NCBI RefSeq assembly: GCF_018866305.1
Contig: NZ_CP076456.1
Coordinates: 2,604,001-2,668,000 of the forward strand
Source of the DNA: Arthrobacter sunyaminii
GTDB lineage: Bacteria; Actinomycetota; Actinomycetes; Actinomycetales; Micrococcaceae
Length of the DNA: 64,000 nucleotides
Direction of reading: 5' to 3'
Below, piece after piece: positions 8,459 through 17,469 of the stretch; within the stretch, counting starts at the first letter, position 1; each line of letters begins with the position of its first letter. The position numbers and the translations under genes were made by a program. The notes beneath the pieces were generated by a model. It saw nothing but the letters and a program-made list of their open reading frames with translations, was not told the DNA's origin and did no database searches.

Positions 8459-9417
8459 TCTTCGGCAACCAGCTCCACTTCGAAGCCCGCACTGTTTTCG
8501 AGGTAGGCAGCGTAGTGGTCCGGACCGCCGGCATGGGGATGCCGGTCGGTGAACAGCAGGGTCCAGCCATGGCTTGCGGCGCGCCGGGCCAACAGGTCCA
8601 CATCCGCCCGCGATCCGGCGTGGAAGGCCAGATGGTTCAGGCCCGGACGCCGCCGTTCGTACGCCGTATCCAGCACGTCCGGTCCTGCTTCGATAACCAC
8701 GTAGCTGTCCGCTCCCTGCCACCGGGCACCGGTTTTCCAGCTGTCCGCGCGCAGGTATCCCAGGCGTTCCAGGAGCCAGCCCAGCGAGGCTTCAGCGGCG
8801 GCGAAGTCCCGGACCCACAGCTCGGTGTGGTGCAGCCTGCCGGTGGCAGTCGGTTTGGGCTCGGCGACCGGCTCGGAAACCTCTTTCGGTTCCTGGAGCG
8901 CAGTTGCAGCTGCACCCTTTTGAACCCAGGGAACCCCTGCCATGCCGGCGTCCATTGCCTCATTGGAGAGCCGGTCGGCGTCCTTGTTCAGTTCGCGCGG
9001 GATCCACTGGTACTTCACCCGGCGCGGGTTGACGATCCCCCGGGCCTTGGCTGCCAGCTTCTGCATGTCCTCGTGCTTGATCTTCCAGCGGCCGCTCATC
9101 TGCTCCACAACGAGCTTGGAGTCCATCTTGGCCAGGATCCAGCAGTCGGGGTCAATGTCGTGGGCCATTTCGAGAGCCGCCACCAGGCCGGAGTACTCCG
9201 CCACGTTGTTCGAGGCCTTGCCGATGTACTGTGCCTTTTCCGCCAGAATGCGTCCGGTCTCAGGATCGCGCACCAGGGCGCCGTAGCCGGCGTGCCCGGG
9301 ATTGCCGCGGGAGCCGCCGTCGGCTTCCACAATCAGCGTGCGCCGGGTCGCGTTCGAAGAGGCCGCGGCGTTCCCTGAAGGCTCAGCAGGGGCGTCGGAC
9401 GGGTCAAACAGGGTCAC
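8455..9417 (-). CDS. RNase HI domain fused to a VOC (glyoxalase-like) domain
   Basis: 320 residues in two parts. Residues 27-155 form a bacterial RNase HI of the short Rv2228c-like type with all four metal-binding acids: D33 (EADGGSRGNPG), E74 (NNVAEYSG), D99 (KMDSKLVVEQ) and D148 (NKDADRLSNEA). It should cut RNA in RNA-DNA hybrids. A linker rich in Glu, Pro and Lys (170-192) leads to residues 193-320, a vicinal-oxygen-chelate fold (HHTELWVRDF at its start; GPDHYAAYLENSAGFEVEL at its end). The better known mycobacterial fusion has a phosphatase at this position instead. It is four bases downstream of the zinc-ribbon gene, so probably co-transcribed. Confidence 0.85.
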   Translation of the reverse strand: MTLFDPSDAPAEPSGNAAASSNATRRTLIVEADGGSRGNPGHAGYGALVRDPETGRILAEKAQYIGKASNNVAEYSGLVAALEMAHDIDPDCWILAKMDSKLVVEQMSGRWKIKHEDMQKLAAKARGIVNPRRVKYQWIPRELNKDADRLSNEAMDAGMAGVPWVQKGAAATALQEPKEVSEPVAEPKPTATGRLHHTELWVRDFAAAEASLGWLLERLGYLRADSWKTGARWQGADSYVVIEAGPDVLDTAYERRRPGLNHLAFHAGSRADVDLLARRAASHGWTLLFTDRHPHAGGPDHYAAYLENSAGFEVELVAED

Positions 9418-9420
9418 CGG

Positions 9421-10161
9421 TCAGCTGCTCCACTCATCGGAGCGCACCAGGATGGCGCCGGAGTCGGGGCAGAAGACAATGTCGTCCTCTGCGGCCTTGC
9501 GGATATCGGCAAGGTCTCCGGGGCTCAGCTGCATGCCGGAGCCCTCGGAGGTGCCGTGGAACAGGCGTGCGGCGCCAATACCGTGCTTGGCCAGTGTCTT
9601 TTCGTAAACGGCCAGCAGGCCGGGCTCAAAGGTGGCTGCCAGTTCCTCACGGCTGGCGACCACTGCCTGCCGCTCGGTTTCGATTTCCGCCAGTTCGGCG
9701 TCGCGCTTTTCTTCCAGCGCCGCCATTTCAGCGTCCAGGGCAGCGGCGGCTTCACGTGACTGCTCCTCGGCGGCCTTGGCCGTCTCGAGGCGCTCCATGA
9801 CTTCAAGCTCCACGTCTTCCAGATCGGAACGGCGGCGCTTCAGCGACTCCATTTCGCTCTGCAGGGCGGTGAGCTCCTTGGAAGTGCCGTGGCCGCTGTC
9901 CAGATGCTTCTGGTTGCGCTCTACCCGGGATGCCACGGCTGCGACGTCGGCTTCGGCACGGGTCAGTTCACGCGTGATGTCGGCGGCCTCGGTGGAAGCG
10001 GCAACCAGCCTGCTCTGCGCCGCGGCCCGCTGCAGGGCAAGGGCTGCAATCTCCGAGTTGTCGCTGACGGTGCGGGCCCGGTTCCGGAGTTTGCGGACCG
10101 TACTGTCCAGAGCCTGCAAATCGAGCAGCCGCAGCTGCTCCTCCGACGATGCTTTTGCCAC
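9421..10161 (-). CDS. C4-type zinc ribbon family protein with degenerate ribbon
   Basis: A 246-residue, almost entirely helical coiled coil (~10-180; Glu/Ala/Arg heptads) followed by the C-terminal domain of the CT398/DUF164 family, whose function is poorly known. Most members carry two Cys pairs forming a zinc ribbon. Here the region reads RLFHGTSEGSGMQLSP then FCPDSGAILVR, with a single Cys, so a classical four-Cys site cannot form. In actinobacteria this gene commonly lies beside the RNase H gene and the Nif3 gene, as here. The start is ATG 10161. Confidence 0.85.
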   Translation of the reverse strand: MAKASSEEQLRLLDLQALDSTVRKLRNRARTVSDNSEIAALALQRAAAQSRLVAASTEAADITRELTRAEADVAAVASRVERNQKHLDSGHGTSKELTALQSEMESLKRRRSDLEDVELEVMERLETAKAAEEQSREAAAALDAEMAALEEKRDAELAEIETERQAVVASREELAATFEPGLLAVYEKTLAKHGIGAARLFHGTSEGSGMQLSPGDLADIRKAAEDDIVFCPDSGAILVRSDEWSS

Positions 10162-10232
10162 CGAAAAACCTCCAACTATGACCGGGCCAACCTGACCCGG
10201 TTCTTCCCCCTAGCCTATGCCAACGGGGCAGG

Positions 10233-11165
10233 TCAGTTCAGCCCGGGTGTCAGCACAAAGTCCCACGGATCGGTGTTGGTGCCGCTGATCCGGATCTCCG
10301 CGCTGAAGCCCTGATCGTTCAGGACGTTTTCCAGGGCAGCGGCTGCAGGCGTCAACCACAGCCATTCACTGCCGAAATGGGACACATCCATCAGGTAGGG
10401 GCGACCGTTAACGGCAGCCTCACGGGCTTCGGACGCGGGATGGTGGCGCAGGTCGGCTGTGACGTAAACGTCAGCCTGGTGCCGGCGGACGGCGTCAAAA
10501 AGACTGTCACCCGCACCGCCGCAGACGGCAACCCGGCGGACCAGCCCGTGCGGATCGCCGGCAACACGGACTCCGCCGGCGACGGCGGGCAGGATGCTGA
10601 AAACCAGCTTGGCGAAGTCCGCCAGCGTGGTGGCCTCAGGCAACTCCCCCACCCGGCCGATGCCCTCTTCGGGCAGTCCGTCCTCGGCGGGAACCAGCGG
10701 TTCCACCCCTTCGAGTCCAAACGCGTCTGCCAGCACATCGGAGACCCCGCCCACGGCGCTGTCGCCGTTGGTGTGGACCGTCAGCAGCGCACAGCCGCCT
10801 TCAATCAGCCGGTGCACCACGTCACCTTTGAATCCTGTGCCCGCCACCGAGTGAACCGGCTTCAGGAACAGCGGGTGGTGCGTCACCAGCAGGTCCGCGC
10901 CCCATTCCAGGGCTTCGTCAATGACCTCAGAGGTGGGGTCCACGGCGAAGAGAATCCGCTTGACCGAGCGGAATGGCCGGCCGGCCACCAGACCGACGGC
11001 GTCCCAGCCTTCAGCCAGGGATTCCGGCCACAGTTCTTCGGCGGCCAGGAGGACGTCGCCGAGTGTGGGCGCGGAGCCGTCCGTTTCTGCTGCGGCGACG
11101 GGGGTTTCCGGGTCCGGTCCCGGTGCCGCCGGCTCGGCGCCTTCGGCGGGCTTGTCTGTATCCAT
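10233..11165 (-). CDS. Nif3-like dinuclear metal center protein
   Basis: A 310-residue member of the Nif3/YbgI (GTP cyclohydrolase I type 2) family, which binds two metal ions in a toroidal hexamer; its cellular role is unsettled. Metal-ligand motifs are seen: DLLVTHHPLFLK, LLTVHTNGD and, near the C-terminus, LMDVSHFGSEW. The first ~35 residues are a Pro/Ala/Glu-rich leader absent from many homologues. I chose ATG 11165 (MDTDKPAEG); the longer frame to 11450 would overlap the start of the divergent msrA. The ribosome site is weak. Confidence 0.9.
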   Translation of the reverse strand: MDTDKPAEGAEPAAPGPDPETPVAAAETDGSAPTLGDVLLAAEELWPESLAEGWDAVGLVAGRPFRSVKRILFAVDPTSEVIDEALEWGADLLVTHHPLFLKPVHSVAGTGFKGDVVHRLIEGGCALLTVHTNGDSAVGGVSDVLADAFGLEGVEPLVPAEDGLPEEGIGRVGELPEATTLADFAKLVFSILPAVAGGVRVAGDPHGLVRRVAVCGGAGDSLFDAVRRHQADVYVTADLRHHPASEAREAAVNGRPYLMDVSHFGSEWLWLTPAAAALENVLNDQGFSAEIRISGTNTDPWDFVLTPGLN

Positions 11166-11297
11166 GGTTTCAGTTCTACCTGCTAGGTTTCCCGCGCTCA
11201 ATTCGGCCGCGCCGCAGCAGGGCATGATTCGCCCCGCACCGGGTATTGGAATGGAAGATCGGGAATCATTGCGGGCACGCGTGCATTGATACAGGGT

Positions 11298-11822
11298 ATG
11301 AAGACCTATGTACTTGGCGGAGGCTGCTTTTGGTGCCTCGACGCCCTTTACCAGAAGACCCGCGGTGTCACCGACGTCGTTTCCGGCTACACCGGCGGGC
11401 ACACCGCCCATCCGGACTATGACAGCGTCTGCTCCGGCACCACCGGACACGCGGAAGTGGTGGCGGTGACCTTTGACGAGGACATCATTGACGGTGAAGT
11501 GATCCTTGACATGTTTTTCATTTCACATGACCCCACCACGCTGAACCGGCAGGGGTACGACGTCGGCACCCAGTACCGGTCCTCGATGTTCTACACCAGC
11601 GAGGCTGAGCGCGAGGAGTTCGAGAAGGCACGCGACCGGGCACAGGAGCACTGGGACAATCCGATCGTGACGGAGATCGTCCCGCTGCCCCGCTTCCACG
11701 TGGCGGAGGATTACCATCAGGACTTCTACGCCAAACACCCCGAACAGGGCTACTGCCAGGTCATCATCAATCCGAAGCTGGCCAAGGCGCGGAAATATTA
11801 CGCTGAATGGCTTGACAACTGA
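11298..11822 (+). CDS. msrA: Peptide-methionine (S)-S-oxide reductase
   Basis: Repairs oxidised methionine (S epimer) in proteins using thioredoxin. The 174-residue product starts MKTYVLGGGCFWC, with the catalytic Cys in GCFWC, and keeps the SGYTGG block, TGHAEVV, and the FHVAEDYHQDFY substrate pocket. The resolving Cys is probably that of GYCQVII near the C-terminus. ATG 11298 is preferred to TTG 11286 because it starts directly at the conserved fold. It is monocistronic. Confidence 0.95.
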   Translation: MKTYVLGGGCFWCLDALYQKTRGVTDVVSGYTGGHTAHPDYDSVCSGTTGHAEVVAVTFDEDIIDGEVILDMFFISHDPTTLNRQGYDVGTQYRSSMFYTSEAEREEFEKARDRAQEHWDNPIVTEIVPLPRFHVAEDYHQDFYAKHPEQGYCQVIINPKLAKARKYYAEWLDN

Positions 11823-11936
11823 CCCACCCTCATGCAGAGGGGTAGGCTGGGACGGGCCCCGGTGCGGACATTCCCGGGAGCAGCAACCTCCAGCCGCCCC
11901 TGACTCACTTTCATTCCAACGGATAGAGGACAAACC

Positions 11937-12872
11937 ATGGCACGGATTTACGACGACGTCACCCAGCTGGTAGGCGGTACCCCGCTGGTCCGGCTCAACC
12001 GCCTGACCGAGGGCCTTGACGCCGAGGTGGCGGTCAAGCTCGAGTTCTACAACCCGGCCAACAGCGTGAAGGACCGGATTGGTGTGGCCATTGTGGACGC
12101 CGCCGAGAAGGCCGGCGCCCTCAAGCCCGGCGGAACGATCGTCGAAGGCACTTCCGGCAACACCGGCATCGCCCTGGCCATGGTGGGCGCCGCCCGCGGC
12201 TACAAGGTCATCCTGACCATGCCCGAGACCATGTCCACCGAGCGTCGCGTCATGCTTCGTGCGTACGGTGCCGAGATTGTCCTGACGCCCGGCTCCGAGG
12301 GAATGCGCGGCGCCGTGGATAAGGCCAAGGAGATCGTGGCCACCACCGAGAACGCCATCTGGGCCCAGCAGTTTGCCAACGCCGCCAACCCCGAAGTCCA
12401 CCGCCAGACAACGGCCGAGGAGATCTGGGAAGACACCGACGGCAAGGTTGACATCTTCGTGGCCGGTGTCGGCACCGGCGGTACCATCACCGGCGTCGGG
12501 CAGGTCCTGAAGAAGCGCAAGCCCGGTGTCCAGATTGTCGCCGTCGAGCCGAAGGACTCGGCCATCCTCAACGGCGGCTCCCCCGGACCGCACAAGATCC
12601 AGGGCCTGGGCGCCAACTTTGTCCCCGAAGTGCTGGATACCGACATCTACGACGAAGTCATTGACGCTTCCGTTGAAGACTCGGTTGCCACAGCGCGTGC
12701 TTTGGGTGCCAAGGAAGGTATTCTCGGCGGAATCTCGTCCGGTGCAATCGTCTGGGCGGCCCTTGAGCTGGCCAAGCGGCCGGAAAACGCCGGTAAGCTG
12801 ATTGTCGCCGTCGTCTGCGACTTCGGTGAGCGCTACATCTCCACGGTGCTCTACGACGATATCCGGGGCTGA
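11937..12872 (+). CDS. cysK: Cysteine synthase A (O-acetylserine sulfhydrylase)
   Basis: A PLP enzyme making cysteine from O-acetylserine and sulfide. In 311 residues it has the PLP lysine K45 (NSVKDRIG), the substrate loop EGTSGNTGI (70-78), the phosphate-binding [10 protein letters not shown], and an intact C-terminus. The ribosome site GAGGA lies seven bases before ATG 11937. It is followed after 42 bases by cysE, so both steps from serine to cysteine are in one operon. Confidence 0.97.
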   Translation: MARIYDDVTQLVGGTPLVRLNRLTEGLDAEVAVKLEFYNPANSVKDRIGVAIVDAAEKAGALKPGGTIVEGTSGNTGIALAMVGAARGYKVILTMPETMSTERRVMLRAYGAEIVLTPGSEGMRGAVDKAKEIVATTENAIWAQQFANAANPEVHRQTTAEEIWEDTDGKVDIFVAGVGTGGTITGVGQVLKKRKPGVQIVAVEPKDSAILNGGSPGPHKIQGLGANFVPEVLDTDIYDEVIDASVEDSVATARALGAKEGILGGISSGAIVWAALELAKRPENAGKLIVAVVCDFGERYISTVLYDDIRG

Positions 12873-12914
12873 TCTCCGCTCCGCCTACAGTTCCGCACGA
12901 TCAGAAAGTCACCT

Positions 12915-13499
12915 GTGAGCTTCCTAGCACGCCTGCGTGAAGACCTCGACGCCGCTGCGTCCCATGACCCGGCCGCGCGCGGTTCCATGGAGAACCTCGT
13001 GGTCTACTCCGGGCTGCACGCCATCTGGATGCACCGGCTGACCCATCGGATGTGGGCGCGGCCCGGACTGCGCTTCCCTGCCCGGGTGCTCTCGCAGCTG
13101 ACCCGCTTCGCCACCGGGATCGAAATCCATCCCGGGGCAACGATTGGGCGCAGGTTCTTCATTGACCACGGCATGGGCGTGGTCATTGGCGAGACTGCGG
13201 AGATCGGTGACGACGTCATGCTTTACCACGGGGTCACCTTGGGCGGGCGGTCCCTGGCCCGGATCAAGCGCCACCCCACCATCTGCGACGGCGTCACGGT
13301 GGGGGCTGGCGCCAAAATCCTGGGTCCGGTGACCATTGGCAAGAACAGCGCCGTGGGCGCCAATGCCGTGGTGGTTAAGGATGCGCCGGCCGATTCCATT
13401 ATCACCGGCATTCCGGCCCGATGGCGGCACCGTCAGGTCAAGGAAACGCAGGCAGCTGTGGATCCGGCCGAATATATCGATCCGGCGATTTATATCTGA
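12915..13499 (+). CDS. cysE: Serine O-acetyltransferase
   Basis: Acetylates serine with acetyl-CoA, the first step of cysteine synthesis. The 194-residue protein is of the short actinobacterial/plastid-like type: a brief helical N-terminus followed by a left-handed beta helix of hexapeptide repeats ([41 protein letters not shown]), with the active-site DHG and YHGVTLGG motifs. The C-terminus ends in Ile (PAIYI), which fits insertion into the CysK active site to form the cysteine synthase complex. The start is GTG. Confidence 0.96.
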   Translation: MSFLARLREDLDAAASHDPAARGSMENLVVYSGLHAIWMHRLTHRMWARPGLRFPARVLSQLTRFATGIEIHPGATIGRRFFIDHGMGVVIGETAEIGDDVMLYHGVTLGGRSLARIKRHPTICDGVTVGAGAKILGPVTIGKNSAVGANAVVVKDAPADSIITGIPARWRHRQVKETQAAVDPAEYIDPAIYI

Positions 13500-13537
13500 G
13501 ACAAGTCGTAACTGCGGCAAACTCGCAGACAATAGAC

Positions 13538-13575
13538 AAAGGCCGCCGGCACCCATTGGGTGCCGGCGGCCTTTT
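13538..13575. terminator. Bidirectional terminator between cysE and gnd
   Basis: A 17-bp GC-rich stem (13538-13554 with 13558-13574) has an ATT loop, with AAA on the left and TTTT on the right. It serves the convergent cysE and gnd genes. Confidence 0.9.
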
Positions 13576-13592
13576 GCGTACTCAGCGGTTGG

Positions 13593-15029
13593 CTAGTGGG
13601 TGTCCACTGCTTCCACCTCGGAGTGGTCCCCGCTCCACATTGTGTGGAATGTACCCTCGGAATCGACCCGGTTGTAGGTATGCGCCCCGAAGAGGTCACG
13701 CAGGCCCTGGGTGAGTGCGGCAGGCAGGCGCTTGCGGCGCAGTCCATCGTAGTAGGCCAGGGAAGAGCTGAAGACGGGCACGGGAATGCCCAGCTGGACG
13801 GCAACGGACACTACGCGGCGCCAAGCCGGCAGAGCCGCGGCAATGGACTCCGCGAAGGCCGGAGCCAGCAGCAGGTTGGCCGGAGCATTGTCTCCCTCAT
13901 AGGCCTTCATGATGTCATCAAGCAGTTCCGCCCGGATGATGCAGCCGGCGCGCCACAGCGAGGCGATCTGGTCCAGCTTCAGGTCCCAGCCGTATTCCTT
14001 GGCGGCGCTGTTGAGCATGTCGATGCCCTGGGCGTAGCTGACGAGCTTGGAGGCGTAGAGCGCCTGGCGGACGTCATCAACGAAGGTTTCGGGCAGCTCG
14101 ACGGTCGCTTCGCCGCCGGCAAGGATCTCCTGTGCTTCTGCGCGCTGGCCCCGCTGGGAGGACAGGGCCCGGGCGAAAACGGACTCGGCAATAGCGGAAA
14201 CAGGCGAGCCCAGGTCCAGACCGGACACCACCGTCCAGCGTCCGGTGCCCTTCTGTCCGGCGGAATCCACGACGACGTCGACAAACGGCTTGCCGGTCTT
14301 TGCATCCGTGTGGGCCAGGACTTCGGCCGTGATTTCAATCAGGAAGGAACTGAGCTGTCCGGTGTTCCATTCCGTGAAGATTTCGGCCTGTTCAGCCGGT
14401 TCAATACCCCCGGCAGAGCGCAGCAGGTCGTAGGCCTCACCGATGACCTGCATGTCTGCGTACTCGATGCCGTTGTGCACCATCTTTACGAAGTGACCCG
14501 CGCCGTCGGTGCCGATCCAGCTGCAGCAGGGCTCGCCGTCGTACTTCGCCGCGATTTTCTCGAGCATGGGGCCCAGGGAGTCGTAGGACTCGCGCGAACC
14601 GCCGGGCATGATGGACGGGCCGAGCAGCGCGCCCTCTTCACCGCCGGAGACGCCGACACCCACAAAGTGAAGATCCTTCTCCGCCAGGGCGGCCTCGCGG
14701 CGCCGGGTGTCCTCGTAGTGTGAGTTGCCCGCGTCAATCACAATGTCGCCGGCTTCCAGCAGCGGCACCAGCTGGTCGATCACGGAGTCCACCGGAGCAC
14801 CGGCCTTCACCATGATCAGGACGCGGCGGGGCTTCTCCAGGGAATCGACGAGTTCCTGAAGGGACTCGGTTCGGATGAAGTCGCCTTCATCGCCGTGGGC
14901 AGACAGCAGGGCGTCCGTTTTCTCGATCGACCGGTTGTGCAGGGCTACGGTGTAGCCGTTCCGGGCGAGGTTCCGCGCCAGGTTTGCACCCATGACGGCC
15001 AGGCCGGTGACACCAATTTGTGCGCTCAA
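13593..15029 (-). CDS. gnd: 6-phosphogluconate dehydrogenase, decarboxylating
   Basis: The oxidative pentose phosphate enzyme producing ribulose-5-phosphate, CO2 and NADPH. The 478-residue protein has GVTGLAVMGANLARN (nucleotide-binding GxAxMG), the substrate loop VSGGEEGALLGPSIMPGG, the catalytic Lys in FVKMVHNGIEYADM, and a normal C-terminal helical domain with YNRVDSEGTFH. I place the start at TTG 15029, preceded by GGAGAAAAC; the longer open frame to 15314 runs antisense to the neighbour and encodes an unrelated Arg/Gly-rich peptide. Confidence 0.96.
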   Translation of the reverse strand: MSAQIGVTGLAVMGANLARNLARNGYTVALHNRSIEKTDALLSAHGDEGDFIRTESLQELVDSLEKPRRVLIMVKAGAPVDSVIDQLVPLLEAGDIVIDAGNSHYEDTRRREAALAEKDLHFVGVGVSGGEEGALLGPSIMPGGSRESYDSLGPMLEKIAAKYDGEPCCSWIGTDGAGHFVKMVHNGIEYADMQVIGEAYDLLRSAGGIEPAEQAEIFTEWNTGQLSSFLIEITAEVLAHTDAKTGKPFVDVVVDSAGQKGTGRWTVVSGLDLGSPVSAIAESVFARALSSQRGQRAEAQEILAGGEATVELPETFVDDVRQALYASKLVSYAQGIDMLNSAAKEYGWDLKLDQIASLWRAGCIIRAELLDDIMKAYEGDNAPANLLLAPAFAESIAAALPAWRRVVSVAVQLGIPVPVFSSSLAYYDGLRRKRLPAALTQGLRDLFGAHTYNRVDSEGTFHTMWSGDHSEVEAVDTH

Positions 15030-15106
15030 GTTTTCTCCACGATTCTTCGGGTGCCCAGCAAGGGGGCACGGCGATTGGCGCTCGCCCGCCGTCTTTATCT
15101 CCCAGC

Positions 15107-16054
15107 CTATGCTTCCGAGCCGTCCGCCCGCCACATGGGACTCTCCGTGTCGGCGGAGTCGGGCGTTCCCGTGGTTTCGAAGGAGTTGATGATGCGGGCC
15201 ACGCGCTCCACCACGGACACTCCGTCTTCCATCGTGCTGGTTCCGGAGGTGAGGACCACCACTGCGTATTCTGCACCGCCGGCACGGACAAAACCCATGC
15301 TGCCGACGTTCCAAGACAAGGCGTCGTCCTGCAGCCAGCCATTCTTCAGGGCAATTTCGGCGCCAAGGTCTGAGGCTCCGGCGCTGATTCCCCAGCTTTG
15401 GCCTGATTCCACATTTTCCATGAGCTCCACGGCGAACTCCTGCAGGCCGGGGTCGATCCAGTCCACTCCCTCAAGAAGCGCGCGTGCAATCTTGAGCTGG
15501 TCCTCGACTCCGGTCTCATTGGCACCCCATACCTCGGAGGCGTTAGTTTCCGTGACACCGAGCATGCCGTAGGTCCGGGCCAGTTCCGGCGCTCCCCCAA
15601 CGGCTTCGTACAGCGCCGTGGTGGCATCATTGTCGCTGTACTCGATCATCATCACGGCCTGGTATTCCTCTTCCAGCGTCAGGTCCCGTTCCTCCTGCGT
15701 CGCTTCGCGCAGCAGGGTCAGCAGGATCGGCACCTTGACGAGGCTTGCTTCCAGATAGCTGCCGCCGGGGTTGTAGTGCCAAGCGCGGCCGGAAGTGGCT
15801 TCATAAACAGCTGCGGAGAACTCCGTGCCTGATGAGTTGCCCTCCGGGTCCGTGTAGGCGTTGACCTCATCCGCCCAGGCATCAAGCGCGTCGGTAAGCA
15901 GGTCTGCTTCATCCACCGGAAGCGGGGCGGAGGACGATTCCTGCGCAGCACCTGTTGCGGCACTTTCCGTGGTCACCATGCCGCAGCCGGCAGCGGTGAG
16001 CGGGAGCAGCAGCGCCGCAACGGTCGCCACCGTACGCCGGAACGTCATACGCAT
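15107..16054 (-). CDS. Lipoprotein of the beta-lactamase/serine hydrolase fold
   Basis: 315 residues. A signal peptide ends in TAAGC (C24), suggesting a lipoprotein on the outer face of the membrane. The class A-like motifs are SxxK as SLVK, SDN as YSDND, and KTG as KNG (LKNGWL). I do not find the ExxLN (Glu166) element of the omega loop that true class A beta-lactamases use for deacylation; that region reads WGANETGVEDQLK. It is therefore more likely a penicillin-binding, peptidase-like or otherwise non-hydrolysing family member than a resistance enzyme. The ribosome site GGAGG lies seven bases before ATG 16054. Confidence 0.82.
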   Translation of the reverse strand: MRMTFRRTVATVAALLLPLTAAGCGMVTTESAATGAAQESSSAPLPVDEADLLTDALDAWADEVNAYTDPEGNSSGTEFSAAVYEATSGRAWHYNPGGSYLEASLVKVPILLTLLREATQEERDLTLEEEYQAVMMIEYSDNDATTALYEAVGGAPELARTYGMLGVTETNASEVWGANETGVEDQLKIARALLEGVDWIDPGLQEFAVELMENVESGQSWGISAGASDLGAEIALKNGWLQDDALSWNVGSMGFVRAGGAEYAVVVLTSGTSTMEDGVSVVERVARIINSFETTGTPDSADTESPMWRADGSEA

Positions 16055-16261
16055 GCGGGTACCTCCTCTTCCTGGGTGCACACTTTGTCCGTCCATCCCA
16101 GAAATAGCAACGGAGACTGTTCAAAAGCTGAGAGTCTGTGCGCAGGGACCGTGCGTGCCGCCCAGCCTGGAGCGCCGCCGCCGGGCGGGCCTGGCGCGAT
16201 ACCAGGCGGAACAATGGCCCCGCTCGGATGTTGGCGGCTTCGAACGCCGTTCACGCAAAGC

Positions 16262-16293
16262 AAAACCCGCCGTCCTTCCGGACGGCGGGTTCA
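16262..16293 (-). terminator. Terminator of the tRNA-Val gene
   Basis: The stem AACCCGCCGTCC/GGACGGCGGGTT (16264-16291) is followed on the minus strand by TTTGCTTTG. Confidence 0.75.
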
Positions 16294-16309
16294 TAGTTTG
16301 CTTCTTCTG

Positions 16310-16382
16310 TGGGTCCTACCGGGATCGAACCGATGACATCCACGGTGTAAACGTGGCGCTCTACCAGCTGAGCTAAAGACCC
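16310..16382 (-). tRNA. tRNA-Val (TAC anticodon)
   Basis: On the minus strand acceptor GGGTCTT pairs with AGGACCC (one G-U); the D-arm contains TAGCTCAGCTGGTAGAGC; the anticodon stem CCACG/CGTGG encloses TTTACAC, giving TAC; the T-arm contains GGTTCGATCC. The discriminator is A. CCA is not encoded. Confidence 0.95.
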
Positions 16383-16497
16383 TTTGTGACCGTTATGCCT
16401 CTCAGGTTTTCCTGATCAGCGCCGCATCACGAGGAATTACTCTACCGGACGTTTGCGGATAATGCCTAATCAGCTCATTACGCCTGGTGATTCGCCG

Positions 16498-17469
16498 TCA
16501 CGGACCCTGATTTGGGCCGCCCGCGTCCCGGGACAAATCCGGCAGTTCAGCTGCAAGATATTCAAGTGCCGTCGACACGCCCGCGTCTATCTTTAGGTCC
16601 GCCAAGTCATCCCCGCGGGTGGGGCCGCGGTTGATGATAACCACCGGTTTTCCCGTCTTATGCGCGTGTTTGACGAACCGCAGGCCGCTCATCACGGTCA
16701 GGGACGATCCGGCAACCAGGAGGGCATCGGCAGCATTGAGCATGGCAAAGGCTGCGGCTACGCGGTCCCGGGGCACGTTTTCACCAAAATAGACGAAATC
16801 CGGTTTCAGCATTCCGCCGCAAACGGGACAGTCAGCCACGACAAAGTCTTCGGTGTCCGCGACGTCCGCATCGGCGTCGGGGGCAATGTCACCGTCCAGC
16901 CTGGTGCGCTCGAGAAAACCCGGGTTCAGTTCTTCCAGCAGCCGGGAGATGGTCTGACGGGAGTATCTGGTTCCGCATTCCAGGCACATGACGCGGTCAT
17001 AGCGCCCGTGCAGGTCCACGGCCAACGCACTGCCCGCGTCCGTGTGGAGCCGGTCCACGTTTTGGGTGATCAGTCCGGTGGTGAGTCCCCTGCGTTCCAA
17101 ACGGGCGACGGCGGCGTGGCCGGCATTGGGCGCCGCCTGGCGCAGATGGTGCCACCCCACATGGTTTCGTGCCCAGTAACGGCGGCGCAGGTCCGGGTCC
17201 CCGACGAATTCCTGATAGGTCATCGGGTTGCGCGGCGGCGCCTCCGGCCCCCGGTAGTCGGGGATGCCGGAATCGGTGCTCATTCCCGCCCCGGTGAGGA
17301 TGGCCAGCCGGCGACCGGCCAGCAACTCAACGGCACGGCGAAGCTGACGCTCTTCATCCGCGGTGGGCGGCGGAGCGGACGGTGCGGGGTCGGAGCGGAC
17401 AAAACCGGTAAGTCCCAGCCCCGGCCTTGAGCCGCCGGAACGGCCGCTGCCGGCAGGTGTGTTGGTCAC
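16498..17469 (-). CDS. cobB: NAD-dependent protein deacylase, sirtuin family
   Basis: Removes acyl groups from lysines using NAD+. The 323-residue protein contains GAGMSTDSGIPDYRGP (NAD site), TQNVDRLH, the catalytic His in DLHGRYDRV, a zinc site MCLECG...CPVCGG, and GSSLTVMSG. About 35 extra residues at the N-terminus and an insertion rich in Asp (DGDIAPDADADVADTED) separate the Cys pairs. The start is GTG 17469, overlapping the upstream peroxiredoxin stop in GTGA, so translation is probably coupled. Neighbours (peroxiredoxin, aceE) suggest a redox/acetyl-CoA context, which is inference. Confidence 0.9.
   Translation of the reverse strand: MTNTPAGSGRSGGSRPGLGLTGFVRSDPAPSAPPPTADEERQLRRAVELLAGRRLAILTGAGMSTDSGIPDYRGPEAPPRNPMTYQEFVGDPDLRRRYWARNHVGWHHLRQAAPNAGHAAVARLERRGLTTGLITQNVDRLHTDAGSALAVDLHGRYDRVMCLECGTRYSRQTISRLLEELNPGFLERTRLDGDIAPDADADVADTEDFVVADCPVCGGMLKPDFVYFGENVPRDRVAAAFAMLNAADALLVAGSSLTVMSGLRFVKHAHKTGKPVVIINRGPTRGDDLADLKIDAGVSTALEYLAAELPDLSRDAGGPNQGP

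Noticed and set aside
15030..15314. N-terminal extension of gnd
   Set aside because: The nucleotide-binding motif begins right after TTG 15029, which has a good ribosome site; the extension is antisense to the lipoprotein gene.
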